The notes under the pieces: model-generated
Database searches by the model: none
Seen by the model: the letters and a program-made list of their open reading frames with translations, nothing else
Told to the model about the DNA's origin: nothing
Shown: positions 7,882 to 18,448 of the stretch, in pieces
How positions within the stretch are numbered: position 1 is the first letter of the stretch
How the letters are laid out: each line of letters starts with the position of its first letter
Assembly: GCA_910595825.1 (NCBI GenBank)
Contig: OU343160.1
Coordinates: forward strand, 104,268,038-104,332,037
DNA from: Philhelius pedissequus
Taxonomy: Eukaryota > Arthropoda > Insecta > Diptera > Syrphidae
Reading direction: 5' to 3'
DNA: 64,000 nt
Position numbers and translations under genes: made by a program

Positions 7882-8990
7882 TTGCTCAAGTCCGATATTC
7901 TAACTTCTTTCGTGGATAAAATTAAAAACATAAAAATCGAACCCAACGAGATAATGGTTTCTTTCGACGTCTGCTCGCTTTTCCTCAGCATTCCGGTTGA
8001 TATCGCTCTAGATAATTTAAAAAAGCATTTGAACAATTGTGACGTATCTAGTGACAAAAAATCGTTTTATTTTGATGTTGCTAAGCCAGGTATGGAACAA
8101 AGTTTCTTCGAATTTCGCGAAAAATTTTATAAAGTGACACACGGCACAATATGGGCAATCAGATTAGTATTTTAATTGCGGCGTTATTTATGTCAGGTTT
8201 TGGGATGAGTTTAAAAAAGACAATAACAATGTTTTACCGTTTTTAGATCTAGAAATACAACGAAAATGTGAACAAATTGAGTTTGGTGTATATCACAAGC
8301 CCACCAGTACATTAAGAACAATAACATCAGCCTCTTATACCCCAACGCAACATAAAAAAGCTGCCTATCATTCTATGGTACATACATAATGTCGTTTAGC
8401 ACTTACAGCCATTAATTACAAACGCGAATATAAACATAAAAAAAATGTCGCCAAAGTGAATCGATATAATGAAAAAATGATTAACGATTTAATTTTACCC
8501 CATTCAAATAAGATACGTGCTTCCGAATTAACAAGTATGTTTTAGATAAAAAGATAAAAATTCTAAAATAGCCTTGTCTTTATACCAGAAATAACTTACA
8601 AATTAAAATCAAAATTTAAAGCGCATAACCTAGACATTGCTTATAAAAACAACAGCAAATTATGCAACGTTCTATGTTCGACAAAAGATAAAATACCTAG
8701 GTTAAAAAAGTCTATTATTTATGCGGTTAAATGCAGTGTGTGTGAACGTAATTATGTCGGTCAAACCAAAAGAAGCATTGAAAAGAAATATGACGATCAT
8801 ATCAGTAGCATTCGCTTAAAAAAACCTCTGCACTGTCGTAGCATCACATGTATTAACTGAAAAAACACAGGCGGCAATCTCTATATGATTATGCTTGTAA
8901 TTTTCCAGGATTTTCTTCTACATTGTCCTTTCTTGGTCTATTATACGATTCCATCAAGCCCAAAATCATAAAAAATTGATCAATCCGTTA
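7882..8990 (+). pseudogene. Penelope-like retroelement: RT plus GIY-YIG endonuclease, degraded
   Basis: The first part (7882-8175) contains NEIMVSFDVCSLFLSIPVDI, the RT motif A region of Penelope-like elements, then MEQSFFEFREKFYKVTHGT. In a shifted frame the text runs MGNQISILIAALFMSGFG and then directly to NVLPFLDLEIQRK and VYHKPTSTLRTI. The stretch that should contain the YVDD catalytic motif is missing. Downstream (8704-8840) is a GIY-YIG nuclease-like segment, SIIYAVKCSVCERNYVGQTK. Several frames are needed and stops occur, so the copy is dead. RT followed by GIY-YIG is diagnostic of Penelope elements. Confidence 0.85.
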
Positions 8991-9300
8991 TCGAGCTATC
9001 GAGTTATAAGCTCATACACTGTCGGCAGTATTATAAATGTAAAAAATTAAAAGTTAGTTTTAGTTCTTTGACAACCTAAGATTTCCACCCACCAGTGCAG
9101 TGGTAAGGATCTAAAGCTAAAATAAATGAATACTTAAAATTCTAAACGTCTGTTTTTATTTGGTGTTTTTCTCGGAAGAGCACAAAAGTTTTTAGTTTTA
9201 AAGTAAAGCAAAAGTATATGGCACTTTAAAGATAAATAAGAATAAAATCAAGAATAATTATTTACAAAGTAAGCATTATTTAAGTTTAATTACTTACTAG
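8991..9300. other. Non-coding, intron 3' of a KANK exon
   Basis: I see nothing recognisable here: AT-rich sequence within the intron downstream of the KANK exon at 9314-9514. The next KANK exon, expected to complete the ankyrin repeats, was not found between here and position 1. Confidence 0.4.
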
Positions 9301-9313
9301 AAAACCAACTTAC

Positions 9314-9514
9314 CAGATCTTGAATTAGTGAATCACAATCTGATTGAGATAACAAATATTTGACAATATCAACTCGTCCGTGTTCTGCAGCACACATTAA
9401 AGCAGTGCTTCCATCTTCATCCTGAATGTTTATATCAGCGCCAGCGCCTAACAACATTTCAACCATATCCAGGTTTCCATGGGAAACAGCAAGCATAAGG
9501 GCAGTTTGGCAGTG
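9314..9514 (-). CDS. Kank: KANK exon: ankyrin repeats (second ankyrin exon)
   Basis: 201 bases, 67 codons, phase 0 at both ends. The acceptor is AATAG|CACTGCC at 9515-9516 and the donor CTG|GTAAGT at 9313. The product contains two ankyrin repeats: TALMLAVSHGNLDMVEMLL then STALMCAAEHGRVDIVKYLL. The TALM...A..GH/N..V signature and the strict continuation from the exon at 9587-9799 match the KANK C-terminal ankyrin domain, which in vertebrates binds kinesin-4 (KIF21A) near cortical microtubule sites and focal adhesions. The exon ends at SLIQDL, where the next repeat should begin, so the rest of the domain lies on a further exon not seen in this window. Confidence 0.9.
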
Positions 9515-9586
9515 CTATTGTTTAATTTAAATAAATTATTTTTATCCGAAAAAGAAGCAAGTTAATATATTTATAAATCTGAGAAC

Positions 9587-9799
9587 CTTTTTAGCTCGTA
9601 TATTGACATCAGCCATTTGGAACAATCGTTGAACGACTGTCCGATGTGTTGAATTTTGTAATTTCGCCAGTGAGACAAGCATTACGCATGTATATCCTGC
9701 GTTATTCATTTGGTTTACATTACAAACCTTAGAATCTAGCAATATGGATACAACGTCAAAGTTGCCATGGGAAACTGCGTAGTGCATTGCTGTATTACC
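9587..9799 (-). CDS. Kank: KANK exon: first ankyrin repeats
   Basis: 213 bases, 71 codons, phase 0. Acceptor TTACAG|GGTAATACA at 9800-9801; donor AAAAAG|GTTCTC at 9585-9586, a weak but GT-type donor. The protein reads GNTAMHYAVSHGNFDVVSIL, then NNAGYTCVMLVSLAKLQN and QRLFQMADVNIRAKK. This is the characteristic KANK ankyrin start, with the NAGYT-V-MLA... second repeat. The intron to the next exon is only 72 bp, while the intron upstream is about 21.8 kb and full of transposons. Identity as KANK is by motif recognition and by consistency of all five exons. Confidence 0.92.
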
Positions 9800-10589
9800 C
9801 TGTAATTGCATGAAATTTTAAATTTTTGAAAATAATTATGTAATAATAAATAATTGTTATTGTTTTATACTCTAGAGGTTTTGATAACAGTACCTACAAC
9901 CTACCTGACATAAAACCCTTATAAAAAACGGTAACTGTTTCGAAAACGGTTACAAAGAATTTGATTAAAAGAAAATCTTTGTAACTGGTGATTTTTAAGA
10001 TGCATGAGAAGTTTCGATGGTTGTTGTCTAGGTTTGACAGTTGCGAATGTCAAACTCTGTTGACATTTCTATTCAGTAAGCCTTGGAAATTCATGGTGAA
10101 TCATTTAAAGCTGGAACAACGCTCCTAAATAGTATAATGACGCTATGTTAAGTCATTGGTTTATGCGACAAATCAGCAACTATTGGACCATAGGAAGCCA
10201 ACAGTGACGTTTATTCATAGGTGCGCAGGTGTTCACCGCACACCCTAACGAAATCATCTGTATTTTTCATGTGTTACCAAAATCCCTAAATGTTTTCATT
10301 TTTATTTGTTTTCCAACTACCTGCATTATTCAAAGATTTTCCCATAACTTCAACGCAGCGATTCCACGCTCTAAATTAAAAAACAAGACACCAAACTCAT
10401 GTTCACTTATAAATCGTTCTACGGCCTTGGTGTTCACCCTCATCAACCGCACGGTTTTCCTTTTTCGGGCAGCAAGATTCTCAATCAAAAAACACAAATG
10501 CACACATTTGGGTGTTCTCCCAACATCAGCGCGCCCAAATGATACAAATCCCCATATTAAAAAAATATCCAACAGAAAGAGAAGTGATA

Positions 10590-11510
10590 CTTGCCAGTAC
10601 AAGCCTATATGGTTAGGTGTTCAACAACATTCAGTGCACCGTCAAGAGATAAGAGAGCTTTAATTTTTTTTACTTTTAGTGTTTTGCTCTTATTTTATTC
10701 ATTGCGTGCTTGCGGTGCGGATTCATTGCGTGTACCAAGTACAAATACAAACATACTCAGAAGCGACGTTCACGTACAAGTGTATACAAATCGAGGTCGA
10801 AGGTCGAACAAAATACAAAATGATTTAATTAGTGCAGTATTAATATTCAATGACAGTGCTAGATTTCAAATAAATAACTTGAGAAAGAGTTTTCATCATA
10901 TTTTGGAAGCATCTAGAAATGCTATTGATCTTTTCCAAAACGAGGTCTAGAAATTTTTGAACTGCGATATCGCCAATTACTTTTTTTAGATATTCTTCAA
11001 ATTGCAATGCGGTTCGAGTCGCTGAAAAAATTTAAGTTACTAGCTTTACTTTTTACGAAAAACATTGTTGAATATGGAAAAAAATGCCCTACTGAAGTGT
11101 TTGAATGCCTAAAGTGTTCATATGGTGCTATTTTTTGATTTTGCAAGGCTGAAGAATGAATTAATTATTTTGTTTAAGTTTCCTCAGCTTACAAATATCT
11201 CTGTTAAAGGCATTCCAAGAACAGTTGATGCTCGAAACTTTTTCGCAAACATTTAAACTAAATTGCCTGATCTTAAAAATAGCCACATCGAGTGAATCTA
11301 TCGAACGTTCATTTTCTGATCTTAAACACGTTAAATCGTATGATAAAAATAAAATGCAGAGGAAAGATTATCGCAACTTGCAATTATGTCCATAGAAAAA
11401 TCATTTTTAAAGGAAATCAAAGTAAAAAACCGTTTCTATGATGAAGTTTTGCAAGTTTTTGAAGAAATCCCGACGAATTCAACTTTTATTGAAGTGTTTC
11501 CTTTCTAAAT
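10590..11510 (+). pseudogene. hAT transposase C-terminal remnant (ZMYM1-like type)
   Basis: Scattered frames give FDFARLKNELIILFKFPQLT and IATSSESIERSFSDLKHVKS, then ERLSQLAIMSIEKSFLKEI and RFYDEVLQVFEEIP. The SSESIERSFS...K...M...RL..L...SIE pattern is the C-terminal dimerisation region of hAT transposases, close to the domesticated ZMYM1-type relatives. Upstream, the frame ending LRKSFHHILEASRNAIDLFQ (10950) may be part of the same protein. Stops and shifts are frequent. It sits inside the mariner at 9984-11945. Confidence 0.6.
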
Positions 11511-11519
11511 TATAGTTTC

Positions 11520-11640
11520 CTTCTAAAGAACAACACAAAAAAATATAAAAACAAAAACTCAAAAAAATTAAACAAAAAAACACAAAAAAAATCCAAACAA
11601 AATAAAAACAACGTCCTCGTCGTAATTCTGAATCGTATCT
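11520..11640. other. A-rich low-complexity stretch
   Basis: A run rich in A with interspersed C (AACAAAAAAACACAAAAAAA) follows the hAT remnant. It could be simple expansion near the end of the nested element. Nothing coding is seen. Confidence 0.5.
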
Positions 11641-11999
11641 AAGAATAGACGAAATTTGAAGGAGAAGTTAGTGAACTCCTTGCTTGAAGCACCACGGCAC
11701 GTCACTGGAAGTCAATATTCAAGCATAAGGCATACGGCCAGATTTATTGTAAAAAGTAGTCAAAAATTGGACTGATCGAAAGGAGTATAACTTGTAGCCA
11801 CGACGGACAATTGGCGGAAATCATATTTCAAAAATAAATGCCGTGCAATTATCTACCAAATTGAAAAATAATAAAAAATTCATTCCAACAATATTTCTGT
11901 ATTGCATTATTATTTGAATTCTCAAGCTCTTAAGAAAACATCCGTTACTCGATATATATTACTTTGTATTGATTGTATGGTCTACATTTTGGTGAAAAA

Positions 12000-12790
12000 A
12001 ATTGTTAACATTAAAAGATATTAACCGTTGTTTGATCTTCAAATTTCTCACTAATGGCACAGAATTGTTGTACAGGAGATTCCTTAATTTCAACAAGAAA
12101 AATATTGCATACACTGAAAAAATTATTATTCTTGAAAATTAAGAATCGCGTTCATACGAGTATCCCGAAATTCATTTGATTTTAAAGAAAATACATACGA
12201 ATTATGCACAATTTCTTTTTAAAGAAATTATTAAATGAACAAATCATAAAATGTATGAATCTGTGTTCATACAAATTTTTGTATGGAAAATTTCTGAAAT
12301 TAAATTTATGAATTACTTTTAAGGACCTATTCATAAGCGTATGAACAGTTATTTCGCCTCTCTATTTGATTTTTTTATAACAAGGCTTCAATTTTACAAA
12401 CTTTTTCATAAAAGTTAAACTTTTTTTCATATTTTGTGTTCGATGTGTTAGGAACTTTTTCATAAAAGTTTCCCTTTTAAGAACTTTTGCACCAAAGTTA
12501 AGATTTTTTCATAGTTCATCTTCACAAAATTCATCTCTTATATGATTAAGCAGAAATTCATACGTAGTATGCATTTTTTATTAGGGTTTAAGTATTTATT
12601 CTAAGAATGTTGTCTTTTCTAATAAAGCACAGAACATTTTACCGTTACCATGAATTTGGCTTCTGCTTATAGATATATAATCATTTCAATTTTTAAAAAA
12701 AATTTCATAAATGTTTCCTTTTAAGAATTTTTGCATAAAAGTTAAAATTTGTTCATAGTTTAAGTGCACAAAATTCATCTCTCGTTTGTT
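12000..12790. repeat. Imperfect tandem repeat, left part (about 244-bp unit)
   Basis: A segment containing TTTTGCACCAAAGTTAAGA (12486), CACAAAATTCATCTC (12524) and GCAGAAATTCATACGTAGTA (12549) recurs about 244 bp later (TTTTGCATAAAAGTTAAAA, CACAAAATTCATCTC at 12768). The second unit is then interrupted by the piggyBac element and resumes at 16321 with GCAGAAATTCATAAGTAGTA. The repeat is non-coding. The stretch 12000-12420 shows only AT-rich text with short TTTCATAAAAGTT motifs. Confidence 0.75.
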
Positions 12791-12927
12791 TAACCCATTC
12801 TCTCTCATTGTACTTTTTAAAGTACAGTAAAATGAATTCTACAGACGATCGACCTTGGCAGGTCGTGAAATAGCTATAATTCCAGCCAAAAATAATTGAG
12901 AAAAAACTTGGCGGTAGCACACTCAAG

Positions 12928-14450
12928 TTGTTGTTGGGCATTCAAAGTCATCAAATGATACGAAAAATGGCTTTAAAAAGCAAGTATGTAATCATACAAA
13001 AACTGAATACAAAATCAATTTCGTCAACAGAGTTTCAACGAACCGAAACTTTTTTGCGTAGAATCCAAAATTGCACTTCAGATTTATTCGTCCTGAACGA
13101 AGTATACATTTTTGAAAAATTGCTTGATCCCGAGGTAAGACAATTTATTGTAAATCAAACTATGTTGTATGCAGGGCAAAAAAACCAACACAACATTTCT
13201 TTCAATGACTGGGATTTGACAATTTTTATTGCTATGTTACTATTTGCGGGATATCATTCTCAGGCAAGGGAAACTATGTACTGGAAACAGTCAGCTGATA
13301 CACATACTCCTATTGTTGCCAATAGTATGTCGAGAAACAGATTTCAAGAAATAAAAAGGTATATACTCTTTGCTGATAATGACCACCTCGATTTAAACCA
13401 TAAAATGGCAAAACTTCGACCGCTCATTCAACTTTTGTGTACAAAATTTCAACATTGGGGCTGTATGCATGAGCACTTATCTATAGACGAGTCTATGATA
13501 AAGTATTACCGTCGCCATTCTGTGAAACAATTTATTAGATGAAAGATAGTGAGATTTTGGTTCAAAAATTGGATGCTTTGTAGCAAAGATGGTTGTTTAT
13601 ACCAATTTGACACCTACTGTGGAGCTAAGAATGTAACACCTTCGATGAAAAGTCTCCCGCTAGGTTCAATAGTAGTTTTGGGCCTCCTCAAAAACATACA
13701 ATGTCCGACTGACCATGTTATCTTTCTTGACAGCTTTTTCACGCTATGAGCTTATGAAAATCTTAATAGATAAACACTTCAGAGCAACGGCAATGGCTCG
13801 CTACAACCGACTTAGAAAATGTCCTTTACCACGTTACAAAGACTTTCAAAAATATAGTAGGGGTAGTTTTGATTACCAATTTGATTCCACTCATAAATTG
13901 CATTTTGTTAAATGGAAGGGCAACAACAAAGTAACAATAGCCACAAATTTTCAATGTGATCGAACCGTGTAATGTTGTAAAAAGGTGGAGCAAGGAGCAA
14001 CAAAAAAAAGTGAATATACCCCAGCCTCTTTTGGCAAAGAATTATAATTCAAATATGGGTGGTGTAGACCTTCATGACCAATTCATAAATACTTATTCAA
14101 TTTAAATTCGAGGAAAAAAGTGGTGGTGGAACATTTTCACCTCCATGCTTTCGTCCACTGTTTCTAATTCCTAGAGGCTCCACAAAATGACAAATAATTA
14201 TAAAGGTGATCTACTAGAATTCACCAGAGCACAACCTTAGGTTCCACACTCTGAATACAGGCCAATGACTATTTGAACTAAGTGTCAAGCGAAGCAAATC
14301 GGAGAGTCCAGGATACCACCTCCCAAAAAAATTACCGAACCAACTCAGATGTCGACAGTGCCATCTTCGATCCAAATGGAGCTGTAAAATGTGCAATATT
14401 GCATACTGTATAAATAAAGGCTGTTTTAAAAATGTCCATATAAATAAAAA
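12928..14450 (+). pseudogene. piggyBac transposase, broken
   Basis: The frame from 12928 shows SFNDWDLTIFIAMLLFAGYH, MSRNRFQEIKRYILFADN and HLSIDESMIKYYRRHSVKQF, which includes the first catalytic aspartate. A TGA at 13540-13542 interrupts it. The same frame goes on (FKNWMLCSKDGCLYQFDTYC) to the second aspartate in VIFLDSFFT. After a shift near 13740 the next frame gives SRYELMKILIDKHFRATAMA. The third aspartate sits in NYNSNMGGVDLHDQF around 14045. A cysteine-rich C-terminal zinc-binding tail (RCRQCHLRSKWSCKMCN, then CF..VH) lies at about 14350-14430. Stops and frameshifts make it inactive. Confidence 0.9.
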
Positions 14451-14470
14451 TAAAAATAGTATGTGTGATT

Positions 14471-16153
14471 CAGCGTTGCCAGACGCCCCGATTTTCGCGG
14501 ACGTCCCGATTTTTAGGCTAAAATTAAATGTCCCGCGCGGCAGGCTCAGTCCCGATTTTACCTTGCAATAAAGGTGATCGGAAATATGAGCATTTCCTGC
14601 ATTTTACTTCAATATATCTGCGCATCCATATCTTTCAAATATTTTATATCATCGTTTAATGTTCATTCAATTTACCACGTTTTCTTAATATGTAATATAT
14701 TTTACACTCTTTCATGCAAGCCCAGAATTATTTTCAAAAATGAAAAATATTTTCATATAACCAGAGACAGTTGCAATTACAAAACATTGGGAAACTATGT
14801 ATTGTTTCTTTATTGAATTTGAGCTTAGTTTTTTTTAAATAGTCGAGAGTGCTGTTATTATTTCATTTAAAACAGGCAGATAATGTTTCATTTGAAGACT
14901 TATATAAAGAAATTAACTTGAGGAAATCATCGTTGGACGCAAAAGTTAGAAATTCTCAAGGTAACACCTTTCAGAATTGCAACAGCTGTTTAAGCAGTTC
15001 CCGAAAAATGCTTCGACGAATATGTTTAAATTCGTCTTCTTCATCTTAAGTGTCCCAACTTCTAACTACTTTCCCGAGCGAGTTTTTTCGCAAGTGAATT
15101 ATAAATGGTCGGAAGTCATAAATGTTCTGTAAATTTAATAAAAGCAGAACCACTTATCAAATTCAATCCAGAGCACACTTGTGAAGAATACTTCAAATAT
15201 ATCGTCGAAAAAAACGAAACTTTGAAAAATTCAAATTATCAGAGAAGTAAAGGTTTATCCATTTTGCGTTTCAAAAGTATAGGGCTCTAATTCGACATCT
15301 GTCAAACTAAGTTGTTAAACCAATTTTTTTTCAGTTGAAATTCTGACATTTACGAAAATGGATCGCGCTCTTTGGTCCGGAGGTGTGATTGCACCTTACT
15401 TCTTCGAAAACGACGATGGAACGACTGTCACCGTCAATTCGGAGCGTTATGGGCATATGATAACCGACCTTTTTTTGCCTGCTATTGAAGAATGCAGGTT
15501 TCAACAAGACGGTGCCACATGTGGTTTCAACAAGACGGTGCCACATGCCACACAACTGGAGCGAATATGGTGGCGATATCAACCGGCCACCAAGATCATG
15601 CGATTTGACACCGCTACGCGAAAAACGTGTTTATGCAGATAAGCAATTAACTCTTGAGCACTTGAAAACCAACATTCGTCAAGTTATGGCTGAAATACCG
15701 CCCAATATTTATCAAAAAGTGGTCGAAAATTACCTCAAAAGAATCGTTGCTTGCAACAATCCGCGTGGTGGCCATTTAAATGATGTAGTGTTTCGCACAT
15801 AATGTCAACGTTCAACTTTATAATAAAGAAGAAATATCATGAAAAAAATATTTTATATGTGTTTTATTTACGTTTACTTTTGAAACCGCAAAATGGATAA
15901 CCCGTTATAAGTAAATAACTTATCTTATTCGCAACCAATTTCTCTCTTAAACGTACACATATAAAAAGCTTTTAAAGAATGCTTATTTATAACCATTTTT
16001 CCCTGAATTTGATTTTTAAATTAAAGGACAAGTAATAAAAAACTTATTTTACAATTTTGTTGGTATGTCCCGATTTCGACATGACAATCCCGATTTTTTT
16101 TCTCAAAAGCTTCCAAAATCCCGATTTGCTAAACAAAAGATCTAGCAACGCTA
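14471..16153 (+). mobile_element. hAT element nested in piggyBac
   Basis: The ends are CAGCGTTGCCAGA (left) and, read inward from the right, TAGCGTTGCTAGA. Flanking 8-bp sequences are GTGTGATT and ATGTGATC (6 of 8 identical), fitting the hAT 8-bp target duplication. Near both ends the phrase CCCGATTTT recurs in direct orientation: about four times near the left end and three near the right. Between 14850 and 15240 are short frames (SFEDLYKEINLRKSSLDAKV; EHTCEEYFKYIVEKNETLKN) that could be transposase debris but are not decisive. A mariner is inserted at 15250-15905. Confidence 0.7.
15250..15905 (+). mobile_element. Internally deleted mariner (second DD41D-like lineage)
   Basis: TA duplications at 15248-15249 and 15906-15907 flank ends AAGGTTTATCCATTTTGCG (left) and ACGGGTTATCCATTTTGCGG (right, read inward). 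Inside, the frame DRALWSGGVIAPYFFENDDG and MITDLFLPAIEECRF is core transposase. A ~26-base tract is duplicated at 15498-15545 (TTTCAACAAGACGGTGCCAC twice). The next frame continues with LEHLKTNIRQVMAEIPPNIY and NNPRGGHLNDVVF to a TAA at 15800. The DNA-binding part is deleted. A related copy lies on the minus strand at 37820-38330. Confidence 0.85.
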
Positions 16154-16316
16154 ATGTGATCCCATTGTACTACATAAAGTACACGTTCATTACCAACAAC
16201 GTAAATTTTTTTCGAAAACTTTTTTTGTATAAATGTTCTTATTTTAACCTCAATAAACATATGTTACCATAAAACTATGAGTTTTCCAATTTTAAATACA
16301 CTTGTGAGTTAATGGG

Positions 16317-16725
16317 TTAAGCAGAAATTCATAAGTAGTATGCATTTTTTCTTAGGGTTTAAGTATTTATTCTTGGAATGTTGTCTTTTCTCATAAGATA
16401 CGGGACATTTTAACGTTATCATGCATTTGGCTTTTGCTAGTAGATATGCAGTAGGTATATCATTTTATAATTTATAAATAATATTCCCCCGAATCCATTT
16501 GGTATATTTTATAAAGTATGATATTTTTTAACTAAATTCTTACAATATTTAATTTTTGGTAAAAAAGAGCATAATACCTACGAATAATTAATTTTTTTTC
16601 AATAAGTTTTAAAAACTTATTCGTGTAATTTTATGATTTAAGAATTTTTCATAAATATTTCTGCATTAAAAACTTTTTCATAAAAGTTTCCATTTTAAGA
16701 ATTTTTGCATAAAAGTTAAGATTTT
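16317..16725. repeat. Right part of the tandem repeat split by piggyBac
   Basis: Starting at the TTAA, the sequence continues GCAGAAATTCATAAGTAGTA, TTAGGGTTTAAGTATTTATT and AATGTTGTCTTTTCTCATAA, the same order as in 12549-12640. It ends at 16725 with TTTTTGCATAAAAGTTAAGA, immediately before the LINE that starts near 16728. This unit is longer than the left ones because of extra AT-rich sequence. Confidence 0.75.
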
Positions 16726-16845
16726 TACCTTACCCTTCGGGTAGGGGAACAAAAAAAATATACCCGAGGTAAGGCATGCCTGTCCTAAGAGGCGACTAAA
16801 ATCCAACCTCCGTATACTGAGAGTGAACGTATAAATAAATATGCA

Positions 16846-18188
16846 ATGAGTAAAACAAATAGATACATTACCCTAGGTGGCAATCCAGGTTTACTGGAAA
16901 ATCCACCCTCTTCGGAGGTCAGCTCTACGGATTCTGGCGAGAGCCAATTATTGCATTTAATAAATCCCTTCGTAAAAAAAGCAAGGGTTGCTCGATCACT
17001 CCCATCCCAATCGAGTGACAACGGTAAGAAGAGTTCGCCGGTAACGCCAGATGCGTGAGTAAAAAAGGACTCAATGAAAACCGAAATTGTTGAGAAAGAT
17101 AATAATGAACTTCGTCAAAAACTTGATGAAGTAGTAAAACTCTATCAGGAGTTAAAGAAAGAAGTTGATCTTCTTCGTAAGGAAAATGAGGTGCTGAAGA
17201 ATAAACACCACAATGACTCGAATGCTGGTTCATTGCAGGCGAAAAATGTCATTTATGAGACTGATGAAGAAGAGCTAGCCCGTGAAACAGGTAAGTCCTC
17301 AAACAAAAGGCCGAGTAAAAAACGCAAGGTTGGATCCTCACCTAATGGCGCCTGTTTTCCTGAAAAAATTGCTTCACCAAAAGATGCCAATATTAAAGAA
17401 AAACCTATTACAATTAGGCCTCCGCCAACAATTAATGTTGTCGGTATTGCGGAGTATAGCCGGCTGCAAGCTATCCTAAAGACGTTAACACCATCAGACT
17501 TTAATGTAATTTCACTTAATAACAACAAATGGAAAGCTTGCGTGAAAGATCCTGAAAGTTATCGTCTCCTGTCGCGAAAACTAAACGAAGAAAATGTGGA
17601 ATGGTACACTTATGAGAATAAGTCCGAAAGACCTTTACGTGTTGTAGCGAGAGGTTTGCACCCATCATGTCCAAAAGACGATATCATTAACGATCTAAAG
17701 AGGAACTATAAGATCTTAGATGCTATGAACATCGCCAAAAGAGAAACACAAAAAAAAAAGATAGCGAAACAAATGTGGTACAGCGTGGTCTTCCACCATT
17801 TATTCTTACTTTTGATAAGGCCGAGAAAATAGACGATATTTACAAAATTAAAACAATCCTCAATAGTGTTGTTGAGATCGAACCTTTAAGAAAGAGTTCA
17901 AGACTGATTCCGCAGTGTAAGCGCTGTCAAGAGTTCAATCACACGCAAACTTATTGCAAAAAAGAACCTGGGTGTGTCAAATGCGTCGGAAATCATCTTA
18001 CTAAAGACTGCACCTCAGATAACAAAAGCGCAGCAACGTGCATAAATTGTAATAAAAGTCATCCGGCAAACTATGGAGGCTGCGAAGTAGCAAAGGAATT
18101 ACAAAAACGGCGATCAAAATGTACGCAGTCACAAAGAAAACCACCAAGCCAAGTAGAAAAGCAAGTTCTTAAGCCCCTTAGAGGTTAA
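16846..18188 (+). pseudogene. Jockey-type LINE ORF1 (gag-like, three zinc knuckles)
   Basis: The frame from MSKTNRYITLGG is interrupted by TGA at 17056-17058 and continues in the same frame to 17832. It contains a coiled coil (NNELRQKLDEVVKLYQELKK) and an RRM-like gag segment (ERPLRVVARGLHPSCPKDDI). A frameshift in the A-run around 17750 moves to the frame ending at 18188, with CCHC-type knuckles CKRCQEFNHTQTYC, CVKCVGNHLTKDC and CINCNKSHPANYGGC. This architecture matches jockey-clade ORF1, an RNA-binding protein of the retrotransposition particle. Confidence 0.88.
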
Positions 18189-18448
18189 ATGCCCAAATAC
18201 CCAAACGAAAAGATCAATCAACACAACGAGAGCAAACACCAAAGAAAGGTAGTGTAAACACATAATGCCCAAATAACGGCTAAGAACATACCTTTACAAA
18301 AAGATACTGCTGGTGATCCAATCACGAACGTCTTAAACATAATACTTTCGAAAATTGAGGAGCAATGTGGTACAAATAAACTTATATTTGATAGGCTAAC
18401 TAAACTCGAAAACAGTTTTCGGCCAAAACGCCCTACAAAAAGACAAAC

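Larger units (their letters stand above)
9984..11945 (+). mobile_element. Degraded mariner (DD41D-like) carrying a nested hAT fragment
   Basis: TA duplications at 9982-9983 and 11946-11947 flank similar ends: left ACTGGTGATTTTTAAGATGC; right, read inward, ACGGATGTTTTCTTAAGAGC. The 5' part (to about 10215) holds a start-like MVNHLKLEQR and then, after a deletion, a piece resembling the GYVKSLVYA region of the core. The 3' part (from about 11640) holds the C-terminal KNWTDR-like segment. In between, roughly 1.4 kb belongs to a hAT transposase remnant. The whole is non-functional. Confidence 0.65.
12794..16316 (+). mobile_element. piggyBac element with nested hAT and mariner
   Basis: TTAA target duplications are at 12790-12793 and 16317-16320. 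The ends are inverted: left CCCATTCTCTCTCA, right (read inward) CCCATTAACTCACAAG. The flanks join perfectly into one repeat unit, so the empty site is reconstructible by eye. Inside are a broken piggyBac transposase (12928-14450), a hAT (14471-16153), and a mariner within the hAT (15250-15905). Removing the nested elements leaves about 1.85 kb, compatible with a small piggyBac. Confidence 0.88.

Noticed and set aside
10330..10602. Minus-strand 90-codon ORF over the hAT region
   Set aside because: No recognisable domain and antisense to the hAT fragment; likely chance.
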